Assembly (NCBI GenBank): GCA_905235605.1
Contig: CAJOMF010000010.1
Span: 1 to 40,433, forward strand
Direction of reading: 5' to 3'
Source: an uncultured bacterium
Lineage (GTDB): Bacteria > UBP6 > UBA1177
DNA: 40,433 nucleotides
The notes under the pieces were generated by a model. It was not told where the DNA came from, did not search any database, and saw only the letters and a list, made by a program, of their open reading frames with translations. Made by a program: the position numbers and the translations under genes. Below, one piece after another: positions 16,634 through 25,820 of this stretch; the stretch's first letter is position 1, and each line of letters starts with the position of its first letter.

Positions 16634-18015
16634 TATTTTTTTTCCAGAAAATCGGTAAGCGTTTTCTCCTTTATGTTGAAGTAGTCGTCGTAGTCGATGA
16701 TGTCAACGGCCCTGCCTCCGTAAACAACTTCCGGAAAATCAGTCATTTTTCCAAGGAGTTTGCCGCTTCCTGTTTCAAAAAGGTAGAACGATATGTCCGA
16801 AGGCATCAGAATATTTGTTTTTTTGAAAACGGAATGAGTCGCATCGCTGTGTACGAGCGTTATGAATATTTCGGGATCGTCCGATCCTTTCGGAAAGGCG
16901 TAGCTTAACTCTTTTTCAAGGGAATTTGTTGAATATCTTTCAATGGTTATCTGCTTTGATTCAGGCTCCCCGGATTCCGTTGCGATATAGAATGTGCTGC
17001 CGGAAAAGCCGGTTATGTTGATAACTTTCACGTCAAAGTCTGAAGTATGGTCAAAAACTCTTTCACCGGTAGAAATGTCGAAAATGTAGACTTTGTCGAA
17101 ATAGTTTTCCGCTGTTCCTGCATTTGCCGTTTCTAAATTTCTGACTGTGAAGGCGGCGAGCGAAACTTCCTCGTTGCATGAAAGTATCGTTGTTCCGGTC
17201 CGCGGGTATTTCCAGTATTCCTGGCCGTTTTTGACAAAAAGAACGGAGAAGAATTCATCGCTTTGCGCTATCACGAAACCGTTGTTAAGGCAGCGGACTT
17301 TTCCTGTGTACGGGTGAAGCCACTCGCTTTCGCCTGTAGAAATGCTGTAACCGTTTATGAAATCGTAATCGGCAAGCACAGTTTCAGGAAAAGTGTAGAA
17401 ATTATTGAGGTTTTCCAGCGCATCTGATTGCCATGCCTTTTTGCCGTCCGATAGATTCAGTGCGGTTATCCCGTTAGTTTCCGTGCCGTAGAAAAAGAGA
17501 TTTTCTTCGATTTCAAATTCTGCGGAAAGTGTTTCCTCCCCGCTGAGCGCCGTTTCCCAGATTTTTCCGCCGCTTTCTATATCGAAAGCGCAGACTGAGT
17601 TTTCTTCGCACAGAGTGTAAACTTTGCCGTTTTCGACGGTGAACCCTTTGGAATCAGGTGAAAAAACAAGTTTTGAAGAGGTTTCAAAAACTGTTTTGCC
17701 GGTCTCTCTGTCAAGGAGGCAGACGAAATCTTTTCTGCAGTTGCAGGCGAGCATATCACCGAAAATCTTAACGACAGGTGTTCCCGGGTGACCGGAAATG
17801 TTCTTTTCCCACTTTTCAGAAAACGGTGCGATTTTGGAGGCAAAAAGGAAATTCTGCTGGTTTTTCTGGTAGATGATGTACATCGAGTCTTTTTCGGAAG
17901 TGTAGAAGAGCATTTTGCCGTTTTTGTGGAAAGTCTCGCTGCACGAGATACAGAAAAACATCGAAATTACCAGTGAAATCAAAAATAATCTGCGTGAAAA
18001 CGATTCTTTTTTCAT
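16633..18015 (-). CDS. PQQ-like beta-propeller lipoprotein
   Basis: A 460-residue lipoprotein with lipobox CISC (Cys25). The mature part shows repeated PQQ-type blades: CLLDRETGKTVFETSSKL, CAFDIESGGKIWETALSG, TALNLSDGKKAWQSDAL, GYSISTGESEWLHPYTG and VYIFDISTGERVFDHTS. The repeats resemble BamB-type propellers that act as protein scaffolds; no PQQ-binding or catalytic residues are evident, so a dehydrogenase role is not supported. It overlaps the M23 peptidase gene by 4 bases and the CBM9-like gene by 1. A likely envelope-assembly role is inference. Confidence 0.78.
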   Translation of the reverse strand: MKKESFSRRLFLISLVISMFFCISCSETFHKNGKMLFYTSEKDSMYIIYQKNQQNFLFASKIAPFSEKWEKNISGHPGTPVVKIFGDMLACNCRKDFVCLLDRETGKTVFETSSKLVFSPDSKGFTVENGKVYTLCEENSVCAFDIESGGKIWETALSGEETLSAEFEIEENLFFYGTETNGITALNLSDGKKAWQSDALENLNNFYTFPETVLADYDFINGYSISTGESEWLHPYTGKVRCLNNGFVIAQSDEFFSVLFVKNGQEYWKYPRTGTTILSCNEEVSLAAFTVRNLETANAGTAENYFDKVYIFDISTGERVFDHTSDFDVKVINITGFSGSTFYIATESGEPESKQITIERYSTNSLEKELSYAFPKGSDDPEIFITLVHSDATHSVFKKTNILMPSDISFYLFETGSGKLLGKMTDFPEVVYGGRAVDIIDYDDYFNIKEKTLTDFLEKK

Positions 18016-19262
18016 CTTTTTTTGTCTGCGGATGATAATTTATTTTCTTTTATAAAAAAACTCTTTCTGCTGTTCACAGCTTTTTCGAGCTGAAGCGTTC
18101 TTTCGGCGGAAAGAGTTCTGAAACTGCCTGATATATCGAAGGGGGCAGTCCATATTCTTTCGTAGGTGTAAAGCAGCGGATCAACGGTTTTGCCGTCCTG
18201 CATCACGGTAAAATGAAGGTGCGGTGCAGTCGATCTGCCTGTGCTTCCGGCTCCTGCGATGATTTCTCCGCGTGTAACCTGTCTGCCTGCTGTAGTCAGA
18301 AATCTGTTGAGATGTCCGTAAACAGTGCGCAGACCGCTGCCGTGGTCTATGACGACGGCTTTTCCCAAACCTCCTTTTTCACCTGCGAATATGACGGTCC
18401 CGCTTTCCGCCGCCCGGACGGAAGTATCTGTTTTTGCCAGAATATCGACTCCGCTGTGGAATTTTTTGCGTTTGTTGAAAGGATCATTCCGGGTCCCGTA
18501 GTAACTCGTTATCCTGCCGCTGTCTATCGGTGCGCGGAAAAATCCGGGAGGCGAGAGAACGACGGTATGTCCCGAAACAAAATAATCTCCGTAAATATAG
18601 TCACGGAATGCTGTCATCGTGAAGTCGCCGATATTTTCGCTTTTTACGGAAAAACCGAGTATTCCGTAAGTTTTTACCAATATGTCGCGGTCAAAAATCC
18701 CCTTTACCATGAAGGCGATCGAATCGCCGGGTCTCAGTTTGTCCAGTATGCCCCAGTCCCAGATCAGGCGCTCTTTTGCGATTTCGTAGAACCGAGGATC
18801 GTCCTCCGACAGGGATTTTTTTATGGTGTAAAAGCGGATCATCGTTTTTTCTTCAAGGATTATCGGCTCATTTTTTCTGACATACTCTTTCCCGTGTCTG
18901 ACAAACGATATTTTTTCCCCTTTCGAGTTGTTGGCGTAGTGGTGAAGATCGTATGAAAGCGTTTTGCTGCCCGCCGTCGTCACCGAAAAAACGTCTCCGT
19001 TCATGAATTTTGTGAGTCCTGCCTGCTTCCTGTAGAGTTTTTTGGCGACTTCCCAGTTGTCACTGCCTAAAATTTCTGCAAAAAAGTCGTCGTACTTGGT
19101 TTCCGGGACCTGAAGATGGATCGTTTCTTTTAGTTTTTTACCGCTTTTGTTGTTCCATACAACATTGATGTTTACGTCTTTTTTCAAAGATTCTTCATAT
19201 AAAAAGAAAGAAAGTGCCGCAAGCAGCGCCGTTGCGAAAACTATCGCGGTTTTAAACTTCAT
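18012..19262 (-). CDS. M23-family murein peptidase, membrane anchored
   Basis: A 416-residue LytM-type zinc endopeptidase. The N-terminus TAIVFATALLAALSFFLY is a signal or anchor helix. Residues 30-240 resemble the N-terminal domains of MepM-like proteins (FMNGDVFSVTTAGSKTLSYD). The peptidase domain (about 255-365) has HSGVDI with zinc ligands His269 and Asp273, and HLHF with His348 and His350, so the active site looks complete. It should cut peptidoglycan cross-links. A basic/Ser tail follows. It overlaps the ABC ATPase gene upstream and the propeller gene downstream by 4 bases each. Confidence 0.9.
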   Translation of the reverse strand: MKFKTAIVFATALLAALSFFLYEESLKKDVNINVVWNNKSGKKLKETIHLQVPETKYDDFFAEILGSDNWEVAKKLYRKQAGLTKFMNGDVFSVTTAGSKTLSYDLHHYANNSKGEKISFVRHGKEYVRKNEPIILEEKTMIRFYTIKKSLSEDDPRFYEIAKERLIWDWGILDKLRPGDSIAFMVKGIFDRDILVKTYGILGFSVKSENIGDFTMTAFRDYIYGDYFVSGHTVVLSPPGFFRAPIDSGRITSYYGTRNDPFNKRKKFHSGVDILAKTDTSVRAAESGTVIFAGEKGGLGKAVVIDHGSGLRTVYGHLNRFLTTAGRQVTRGEIIAGAGSTGRSTAPHLHFTVMQDGKTVDPLLYTYERIWTAPFDISGSFRTLSAERTLQLEKAVNSRKSFFIKENKLSSADKKR

Positions 19263-20356
19263 AAATTCCCGATTTTGTTTGATATTCTTGTCTGAGTCGC
19301 GGAATCGAAAAAATGCAGTTTTTCGTGCTTCAGCGAGAGTGATATTCTGTCTCCGATACTGTATTTTCTTGCTGTTTCCGCTTCTGTTTCTGCTGTGATT
19401 TTTACATTTTCGGAAACTGCGGCATGGATCAGCGACATTCTGCCCAAAGCCTCGACGATTTCGACTGTTCCGGTGATTTCAGCCTCTTTTGCGCCGAACA
19501 CGAAGTCCTGAGGACGGACACCGACGATCATTTTTTCAGGGTCGAAACCATCTTCGGCGTGTACTTTGATTTTTATGTTTTCGCCGCTTAAAAGCAGTTC
19601 GTTTCCTTCTCTTTTTGCGCTTAGTTCAAGCAGATTCATCGAAGGAGAACCGATGAATCCGGCAACGAAGACGTTCTGCGGAGTGTCGAAAAGCTCTGCC
19701 GGAGTGCCGACCTGCTGCAGCACGCCTTTGTTGAGGACGACTATCCTGTCGGCAAGCGTCATCGCCTCGACCTGATCGTGCGTGACGTAGATTATCGTGG
19801 TCTTAAGTCTCTCGTGCAGCTTTTTGAGTTCGACTCTCATCTGCGTCCTGAGCGATGCGTCAAGGTTGGAGAGAGGCTCGTCGAAAAGGAAGACTTTCGG
19901 ATCCCTGACGATGGCGCGTCCCATTGCGACACGCTGCCTCTGACCGCCGCTCATCTGCTTCGGAAGTCTGTCGAGAAGGTGGGTTATGTCGAGCATCTGC
20001 GCCGCTTCTTCAACTTTTTTGTCGATCTCCGCTTTCGGCATCTTTCTCATTTTGAGTGCGAATGCCATGTTTTCGCGCACTGTCATGTGCGGATAAAGCG
20101 CATAACTCTGGAAAACCATCGCTATGTCGCGGTCTTTCGGCGCGATGTCGTTGACGATCCTGTCTCCGATCCTGATGTTTCCGTCAGTTATCGTCTCCAA
20201 ACCTGCGAGAGTACGCAGCAGCGTTGATTTGCCGCAGCCCGAAGGACCTACTAGAACGAGAAACTCTCCGTCTTTTACAGTTAAATCAATCCCTTTGAGG
20301 ATGGTCGTTTCCTCGTTGTATTTCTTGACGACTTTTTCAAAAGTAACCGATGCCAT
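19259..20356 (-). CDS. ugpC: UgpC/MalK-type ABC transporter ATPase
   Basis: A 365-residue ATPase for a sugar- or glycerol-phosphate-type importer. Walker A GPSGCGKST is at 37-45, followed by the Q-loop in MVFQSYALYPHMT, signature MSGGQRQRVAMGRA and Walker B FLFDEPLSNLDASL. The C-terminal third (ELLLSGENIKIKV, MIVGVRPQDFVFG) is the TOBE regulatory domain. No permease or binding protein is encoded nearby, so it is an orphan ATPase that may serve several importers, as MsiK does in actinomycetes (inference). GGAGGTG precedes the ATG. It heads the overlapping string with M23, propeller and CBM9-like genes. Confidence 0.92.
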   Translation of the reverse strand: MASVTFEKVVKKYNEETTILKGIDLTVKDGEFLVLVGPSGCGKSTLLRTLAGLETITDGNIRIGDRIVNDIAPKDRDIAMVFQSYALYPHMTVRENMAFALKMRKMPKAEIDKKVEEAAQMLDITHLLDRLPKQMSGGQRQRVAMGRAIVRDPKVFLFDEPLSNLDASLRTQMRVELKKLHERLKTTIIYVTHDQVEAMTLADRIVVLNKGVLQQVGTPAELFDTPQNVFVAGFIGSPSMNLLELSAKREGNELLLSGENIKIKVHAEDGFDPEKMIVGVRPQDFVFGAKEAEITGTVEIVEALGRMSLIHAAVSENVKITAETEAETARKYSIGDRISLSLKHEKLHFFDSATQTRISNKIGNL

Positions 20357-20383
20357 GCTTACACCTCCAGCAAAAAACCAACT

Positions 20384-20411
20384 ATTATAGACAAATTTTA
20401 AATAATATCAA
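20384..20411 (-). promoter_or_regulatory. Promoter-like site before the UgpC-type ATPase
   Basis: On the minus strand TTGATA (20411-20406) and a perfect TATAAT (20389-20384) are 16 bases apart, about 28 bases before the ATG at 20356. Confidence 0.65.
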
Positions 20412-20440
20412 GAGTTTCTTTACGGACGAAGATTTACGCG

Positions 20441-20469
20441 GTATGAGACATGCCGGGGCAGGTCTCTAC
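20441..20469. repeat. Imperfect palindrome before guaB
   Basis: The left arm GTATGAGACATGCC and right arm GGCAGGTCTCTAC can pair: GAGAC with GTCTC and TGCC with GGCA, plus outer GTA with TAC after one bulge. It sits directly before the guaB -35 box. A half copy occurs at 32241-32265 before folP. Resembles REP-type palindromes ending in GTCTCTAC seen in other genomes; comparison is from memory. Confidence 0.6.
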
Positions 20470-20497
20470 TTGACTTCGTTTTAGGAGTCATTAAAAT
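20470..20497 (+). promoter_or_regulatory. Promoter-like site before guaB
   Basis: TTGACT (20470-20475) and TAAAAT (20492-20497) are separated by 16 bases, giving a short leader before the ATG at 20536. The -35 box touches the palindrome at 20441-20469. Confidence 0.6.
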
Positions 20498-20508
20498 ACC
20501 GCAACTGA

Positions 20509-22005
<1,497 letters not shown>

Positions 22006-22022
22006 TAAAATAAAGAGGTCAC

Positions 22023-23339
22023 ATGATCGATCGAAGCAAAGAATGTTTCCTCGGACACCCGAAAGGGCTGTTCGTCCTTTTTTTCACTGAACTTTGGGAG
22101 CGCTTTTCCTTCTACGGAATGAAGGCGATCCTCGTTCTTTACATGGTTGCCTCGGTGCAGGACGGCGGTCTCGGCTGGAGCGACGCCACAGGGCTTGCGG
22201 TCCTTGGCTACTACCAGCTTTTAGTCTACCTGATGTCGGTTCCGGGCGGTTTTGTAGCCGATAAAATTTTAGGGCAGCGCAAAAGCGTTTACCTCGGCGG
22301 ACTTCTTCTCTGCGCAGGGCACTTTCTCATGGCATATCCTCCGGTATGGGCCTTCTTCGGTGCACTCGGTCTCATAATTTTGGGCGTCGGACTGCTCAAA
22401 CCCAATATTTCGACAATGGTCGGCGAGCTTTATCCTGACGGAGACCCGAGAAAAGACGCGGGTTTCACGATTTTCTACATGGGGATCAATGTCGGTGCAT
22501 TCGCAGCAGGGATCGCAGTCGGCTGGCTTGCATACAAATACGGCTGGCACTGGGGATTCGGTCTTGCAGGTGTCGGGATGTTAGTAGGTCAGGCTGTCTA
22601 CGCATACGGTCAGAGATATTTGGGAACTGCCGGACAGCTTAAAACCAGGGCTGAAAGCGGTGCTGTTGCCGAAAAACAGCCTCTCACTCCGCTTGAAAAG
22701 AGAAAGATCGGGCTTGTTCTTTTCTCGTTTTTCATAGTCATCATCTTCTGGGCTGCCTACGAACAGGCAGGCGGCCTGCTCAACCTCTACACTGACCGCT
22801 ACACCGAGCGCAACGTTCTCGGTTTCGAGATCCCGACGGCGTGGTTCCAGTCGCTCAACCCGCTTTACATCATGATTTTTGCTCCCGCAGTCGCTGCATT
22901 CTGGGTATTTCTTGCAAAACACAAAAAAGAGCCTTCCGCGATAATGAAAATGGGACTCGGAACCGTAATTCTCGGCATCGGCTTTATTTTTATGGTCGGC
23001 GCATCGCTGCAGAGAGGCGGGGATGAAACCGTAAAAAGCAGCGCGCTCTGGCTGTGCATGGCTTATTTCTTCAACACGATAGGCGAGCTCGCACTTTCGC
23101 CCGTTTCGCTTTCATTCATCACGAACATGGCTCCGAAGCGGATGACTTCGCAGATCATGGGCTGGTATTTCGCAGTCACCGGCGTTGCGGCATGGCTCGC
23201 TTCGAAAATAGGAACTCTTGCCGACGTTCTCGGCGAGCTTTCGGTATTCTCGCTTATCGCCGCATTTACCATTTTCTTCGGTGCACTTCTCATGATCGTT
23301 GCACCAAAAATCAACAAGATCGCCAATATTTCTGAATAG
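22023..23339 (+). CDS. POT/PTR-family proton-coupled oligopeptide transporter
   Basis: A 438-residue inner-membrane transporter importing di- and tripeptides with protons. The family motif ExxERFxYYG appears as ELWERFSFYGMKAIL at residues 22-36, followed by a second signature GLLKPNISTMVGELY and FTIFYMGINVGAFAAGI. About twelve to fourteen membrane helices can be seen, ending near GALLMIVAPKI. AGAGG precedes the ATG. It follows guaB closely, a pairing without obvious pathway logic. Somewhat shorter than E. coli DtpA (500 aa), mostly in the loops. Confidence 0.92.
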   Translation: MIDRSKECFLGHPKGLFVLFFTELWERFSFYGMKAILVLYMVASVQDGGLGWSDATGLAVLGYYQLLVYLMSVPGGFVADKILGQRKSVYLGGLLLCAGHFLMAYPPVWAFFGALGLIILGVGLLKPNISTMVGELYPDGDPRKDAGFTIFYMGINVGAFAAGIAVGWLAYKYGWHWGFGLAGVGMLVGQAVYAYGQRYLGTAGQLKTRAESGAVAEKQPLTPLEKRKIGLVLFSFFIVIIFWAAYEQAGGLLNLYTDRYTERNVLGFEIPTAWFQSLNPLYIMIFAPAVAAFWVFLAKHKKEPSAIMKMGLGTVILGIGFIFMVGASLQRGGDETVKSSALWLCMAYFFNTIGELALSPVSLSFITNMAPKRMTSQIMGWYFAVTGVAAWLASKIGTLADVLGELSVFSLIAAFTIFFGALLMIVAPKINKIANISE

Positions 23340-23478
23340 TTAACACAGTTTTTGCAGCGGACTGACAGCCGTATTGTTTTGTGAAACCGTGCGCTGATCG
23401 GCATTTCATAATCCTGTTTTTAAACGTAACCGCTCAGCATGCCAAAAATAATTTAAGAAATATCCTCAAATAATTTGC

Positions 23479-24033
23479 TTATTCAGTGACTGTAGCGATG
23501 TTTTTGAGATTTGACCTGACGAGTTCTATCTCTTTTTCCGTAAGCCCGGAAGTCATTTCCTTAAAGAAAGCTTCTCCGGCTTTTTTATATGCTTCCGTCT
23601 TGGTTTTGATATCTTTTTCAGGAGTGTCGTTCTGTTTGAGGAGCTCGATTCTTTTCTGCATCGTTTCGTCGCTGATTTCGTTGAAAGCAAGGTAGCATTT
23701 CAGTATTTTTTTCGCTTTTTTCATAAAAATCTCGGGTTTCAGCCCTTTGCTTTCGAGGTATTGGTTGATCTCGCCTTTTCCTTCTTCAATCAGCTTGTAT
23801 GCCGCGCTCGGAGGAACATCCGCCATTTTTTTGTCGAATTTCGCAGTGATGCCGTCGATCGTCTTTTTGTGTTCGATGAGAAGCATTATGTCAGTCTGGG
23901 TTATCGTAAGATCGGGCTCTTTTTCAACTGCAGTTTCTTTTTCTTTCTGCGAGCATGAAAGGAAAAAAAGCGCAAAACTGCATAAAATGGCTGTAAAAAC
24001 AGCTTTTTTTAAGCAAAAACGAACTGAATTCAT
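23479..24033 (-). CDS. Helical lipoprotein, function unknown
   Basis: A 184-residue lipoprotein with signal peptide and lipobox FLSC (Cys27). The mature part is charged and alpha-helical, Lys/Glu-rich, without Asp-rich stalk or recognisable domain (KKTIDGITAKFDKKMADVPP ... FFKEMTSGLTEKEIELVRSN). GAGGAGG gives a strong ribosome binding site. It stands alone: its 5' side follows the lat terminator and its 3' end faces the POT gene across 139 bases with no terminator I can see. Confidence 0.72.
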   Translation of the reverse strand: MNSVRFCLKKAVFTAILCSFALFFLSCSQKEKETAVEKEPDLTITQTDIMLLIEHKKTIDGITAKFDKKMADVPPSAAYKLIEEGKGEINQYLESKGLKPEIFMKKAKKILKCYLAFNEISDETMQKRIELLKQNDTPEKDIKTKTEAYKKAGEAFFKEMTSGLTEKEIELVRSNLKNIATVTE

Positions 24034-24102
24034 CTGACCTCCTCAAAAAAATCCGGATATTCTATATGAAAACGGTACGAAAACAAATTTTTGATTTTTG
24101 CA

Positions 24103-24133
24103 TAAAAAAAAGAGCCGGACTGAGCCGGCTCTT
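24103..24133 (-). terminator. Rho-independent terminator of lat
   Basis: On the minus strand a perfect 9-bp stem AAGAGCCGG / CCGGCTCTT (24133-24125 with 24118-24110), 6-base loop, is followed by a run of eight T. It lies about 20 bases past the lat stop codon. Confidence 0.92.
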
Positions 24134-24153
24134 CAAGTTATGATGGAGAAAAA

Positions 24154-25593
24154 CTATTTCTTCGCCGTGAGAACTCTTTCCATTCTCTTCAAACCTTCTT
24201 TTACGTCAGCTTCGGTGATGTCAAGGAACGGTCTGAATCTGATCGAATTGTCGCCGCATGCAAGAACGATCATGTTTTCTTTGTTCATGCAGTCGTCGAT
24301 GAATTTGTTTCTTGCTTCTCCGTCTTTCATGTCGAATGCGCAGAGAAGGCCTTTGCCGCGTACGTTGAAGATTTTGCCTTTCGTCTTCTTGGAAAGTGCT
24401 TCAAGTCCTTCAAGAAGGATTTTTCCCATTTTCGCTGCGTTTTCAACGAGCTTTTCTTCCTTTATGATCTTGAGATAACGGGCAGTTCTCTTCATATCGA
24501 CGATGTTGCCGCCCCATGTCGAGTTAAGTCTGCTCGATTCAACGAAAACGTTGTTCTTGACCGAAAGGACTCTGTCGTTTGCAAGGATTCCGCAAACCTG
24601 GAATTTCTTTCCGAAGCAGATTACATCGGGTTTTACGCCGTAATGTTCATGAGTCCACCATTTGCCGCTGAGACCGCCGCCTGCCTGAACTTCATCGAAG
24701 ATAAGAAGGAAGTCGTATTTGTCAGCGAACTTTCTGAGTTCCTGGATGAACTCTTTTCTGAAGTGGTTGTCACCGCCTTCGCCCTGAACCGGTTCAATGA
24801 TGAGGCCGGCGATCTGGCTGCCGAATTTTTCGCATGCGTCCTGGATTTCTTTGCAAGCGATCTTCTCGGATTCGATGGTCTTCTTCAGATTTTCGCCTTC
24901 AAGCGGGAAAATAGCTTTCGGGTTGGTGATTCTCGGCCAGTCGAATTTCGGGAAATACATGTATTTTCTCGGGTCGGAAGTGTTGGTGAGCGAAAGAGTG
25001 TAACCCGTTCTGCCGTGGAAAGCCTGTTTGAAGTGGATGATCTTCATTTCGTTTTCGTCGATTCTTACACCTTTTTCAAGGTTCTTTCTGAATTTCCAGT
25101 CGAAAGCGGTCTTCAGTGCGTTTTCAACAGCAAGTCCGCCGCCGTCAACGAAGAACATCTTCTTCATGTAGTCGGGTTTCGCGGTGTTTGCCATAGCTTC
25201 GACAAATTCAGCCATAGTCGTGGTGTAGAAGTCGCTGTTCGAAATTTTGTGAAGAGCTACTTCGCCGATCTCTTTAACGAATTCGTCGTTGTGAAGTTTC
25301 GGATGGTTGAAGCCGATGGGCATTGAAGCAAAGAACGAGAAGAAATCAAGGTACTCTTTGTTGTGCTTTGCATCGTACATGTAGCTGCCGTGGCTTTTTT
25401 CGGTGTCGACAACCATGTCGTAGCCGTCGCAGAGGATGTACTTGCCGAGGATCTGATGGACTTGTGTTGCCTTCATCTCTTTGATTTCAGCCGGTTTTAC
25501 ATCTTTGACTGTTTTTGCAGCGCAAGCTTTTTTTGCGCACGGTTTCTTTGCCGGAGCAGCTTTTGCAGCCGGTGTTGCTTTCTTTGTTGCCAT
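24154..25593 (-). CDS. lat: L-lysine 6-transaminase with histone-like N-terminal tail
   Basis: A 479-residue class-III PLP aminotransferase matching L-lysine 6-transaminase, which moves the epsilon-amino group of lysine to 2-oxoglutarate, giving 2-aminoadipate semialdehyde and then piperideine-6-carboxylate. Signatures: VDTEKSHGSYMYDAKHNKEY, FFSFFASMPIGFNHPKL, FHGRTGYTLSLTNTSDPRKY, IIEPVQGEGGDNHF, and FGKKFQVCGI holding the PLP lysine (Lys329 or Lys330). The first 35 residues, MATKKATPAAKAAPAKKPCA and on, are an Ala/Lys/Pro-rich tail like a histone H1/Hc1 domain, absent from ordinary Lat proteins. AGGAGAG precedes the ATG. It is monocistronic, with its own terminator. Confidence 0.87.
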   Translation of the reverse strand: MATKKATPAAKAAPAKKPCAKKACAAKTVKDVKPAEIKEMKATQVHQILGKYILCDGYDMVVDTEKSHGSYMYDAKHNKEYLDFFSFFASMPIGFNHPKLHNDEFVKEIGEVALHKISNSDFYTTTMAEFVEAMANTAKPDYMKKMFFVDGGGLAVENALKTAFDWKFRKNLEKGVRIDENEMKIIHFKQAFHGRTGYTLSLTNTSDPRKYMYFPKFDWPRITNPKAIFPLEGENLKKTIESEKIACKEIQDACEKFGSQIAGLIIEPVQGEGGDNHFRKEFIQELRKFADKYDFLLIFDEVQAGGGLSGKWWTHEHYGVKPDVICFGKKFQVCGILANDRVLSVKNNVFVESSRLNSTWGGNIVDMKRTARYLKIIKEEKLVENAAKMGKILLEGLEALSKKTKGKIFNVRGKGLLCAFDMKDGEARNKFIDDCMNKENMIVLACGDNSIRFRPFLDITEADVKEGLKRMERVLTAKK

Positions 25594-25690
25594 TTTTCTC
25601 TCCTAAAAAAATATTAAAAAAACGGGACACAAAATTTCACAAAACAAAGAACGTCTGAGACATAATATTTTTTTTAATTTAATGCAATAA

Positions 25691-25767
25691 AAATTTCGAG
25701 ATCCCGTGATTTCGGTATCTTGGTAGCCGCCGTCGTGATCCCGAGATTCCGGTATCCCGTGATTCCG
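25691..25767. repeat. 8-base periodic array, locus B
   Basis: Units AAATTTCG, AGATCCCG, TGATTTCG, GTATCTTG (25691-25722), a 13-base break, then TGATCCCG, AGATTCCG, GTATCCCG, TGATTCCG (25736-25767). All eight keep AT at positions 3-4 and seven keep CG at 7-8. It occupies the gap between cysD and lat, upstream of the lat promoter region. Longest of the three arrays in the window. Confidence 0.8.
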
Positions 25768-25794
25768 GCAAGAGTTGCGGCGGCATTATTCCGG

Positions 25795-25820
25795 AAAGAC
25801 GGCTACATATAGCCGTCTTT
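25795..25820 (-). terminator. Hairpin overlapping the cysD stop codon
   Basis: A perfect 11-bp stem (AAAGACGGCTA with TAGCCGTCTTT) closes on a 4-base loop. On the minus strand the stop TAG of cysD lies in the stem and only TTT follows, so it is a weak or non-canonical terminator; on the plus strand TTTT follows. Confidence 0.5.

Noticed and set aside
23340-23478. Terminator between POT transporter and the minus-strand lipoprotein
   Set aside because: I could find no stem with a T run; nothing recognisable is in this gap.
25691-25767. CRISPR array
   Set aside because: Units are 8 bases, contiguous and degenerate, with no spacers and no cas genes.
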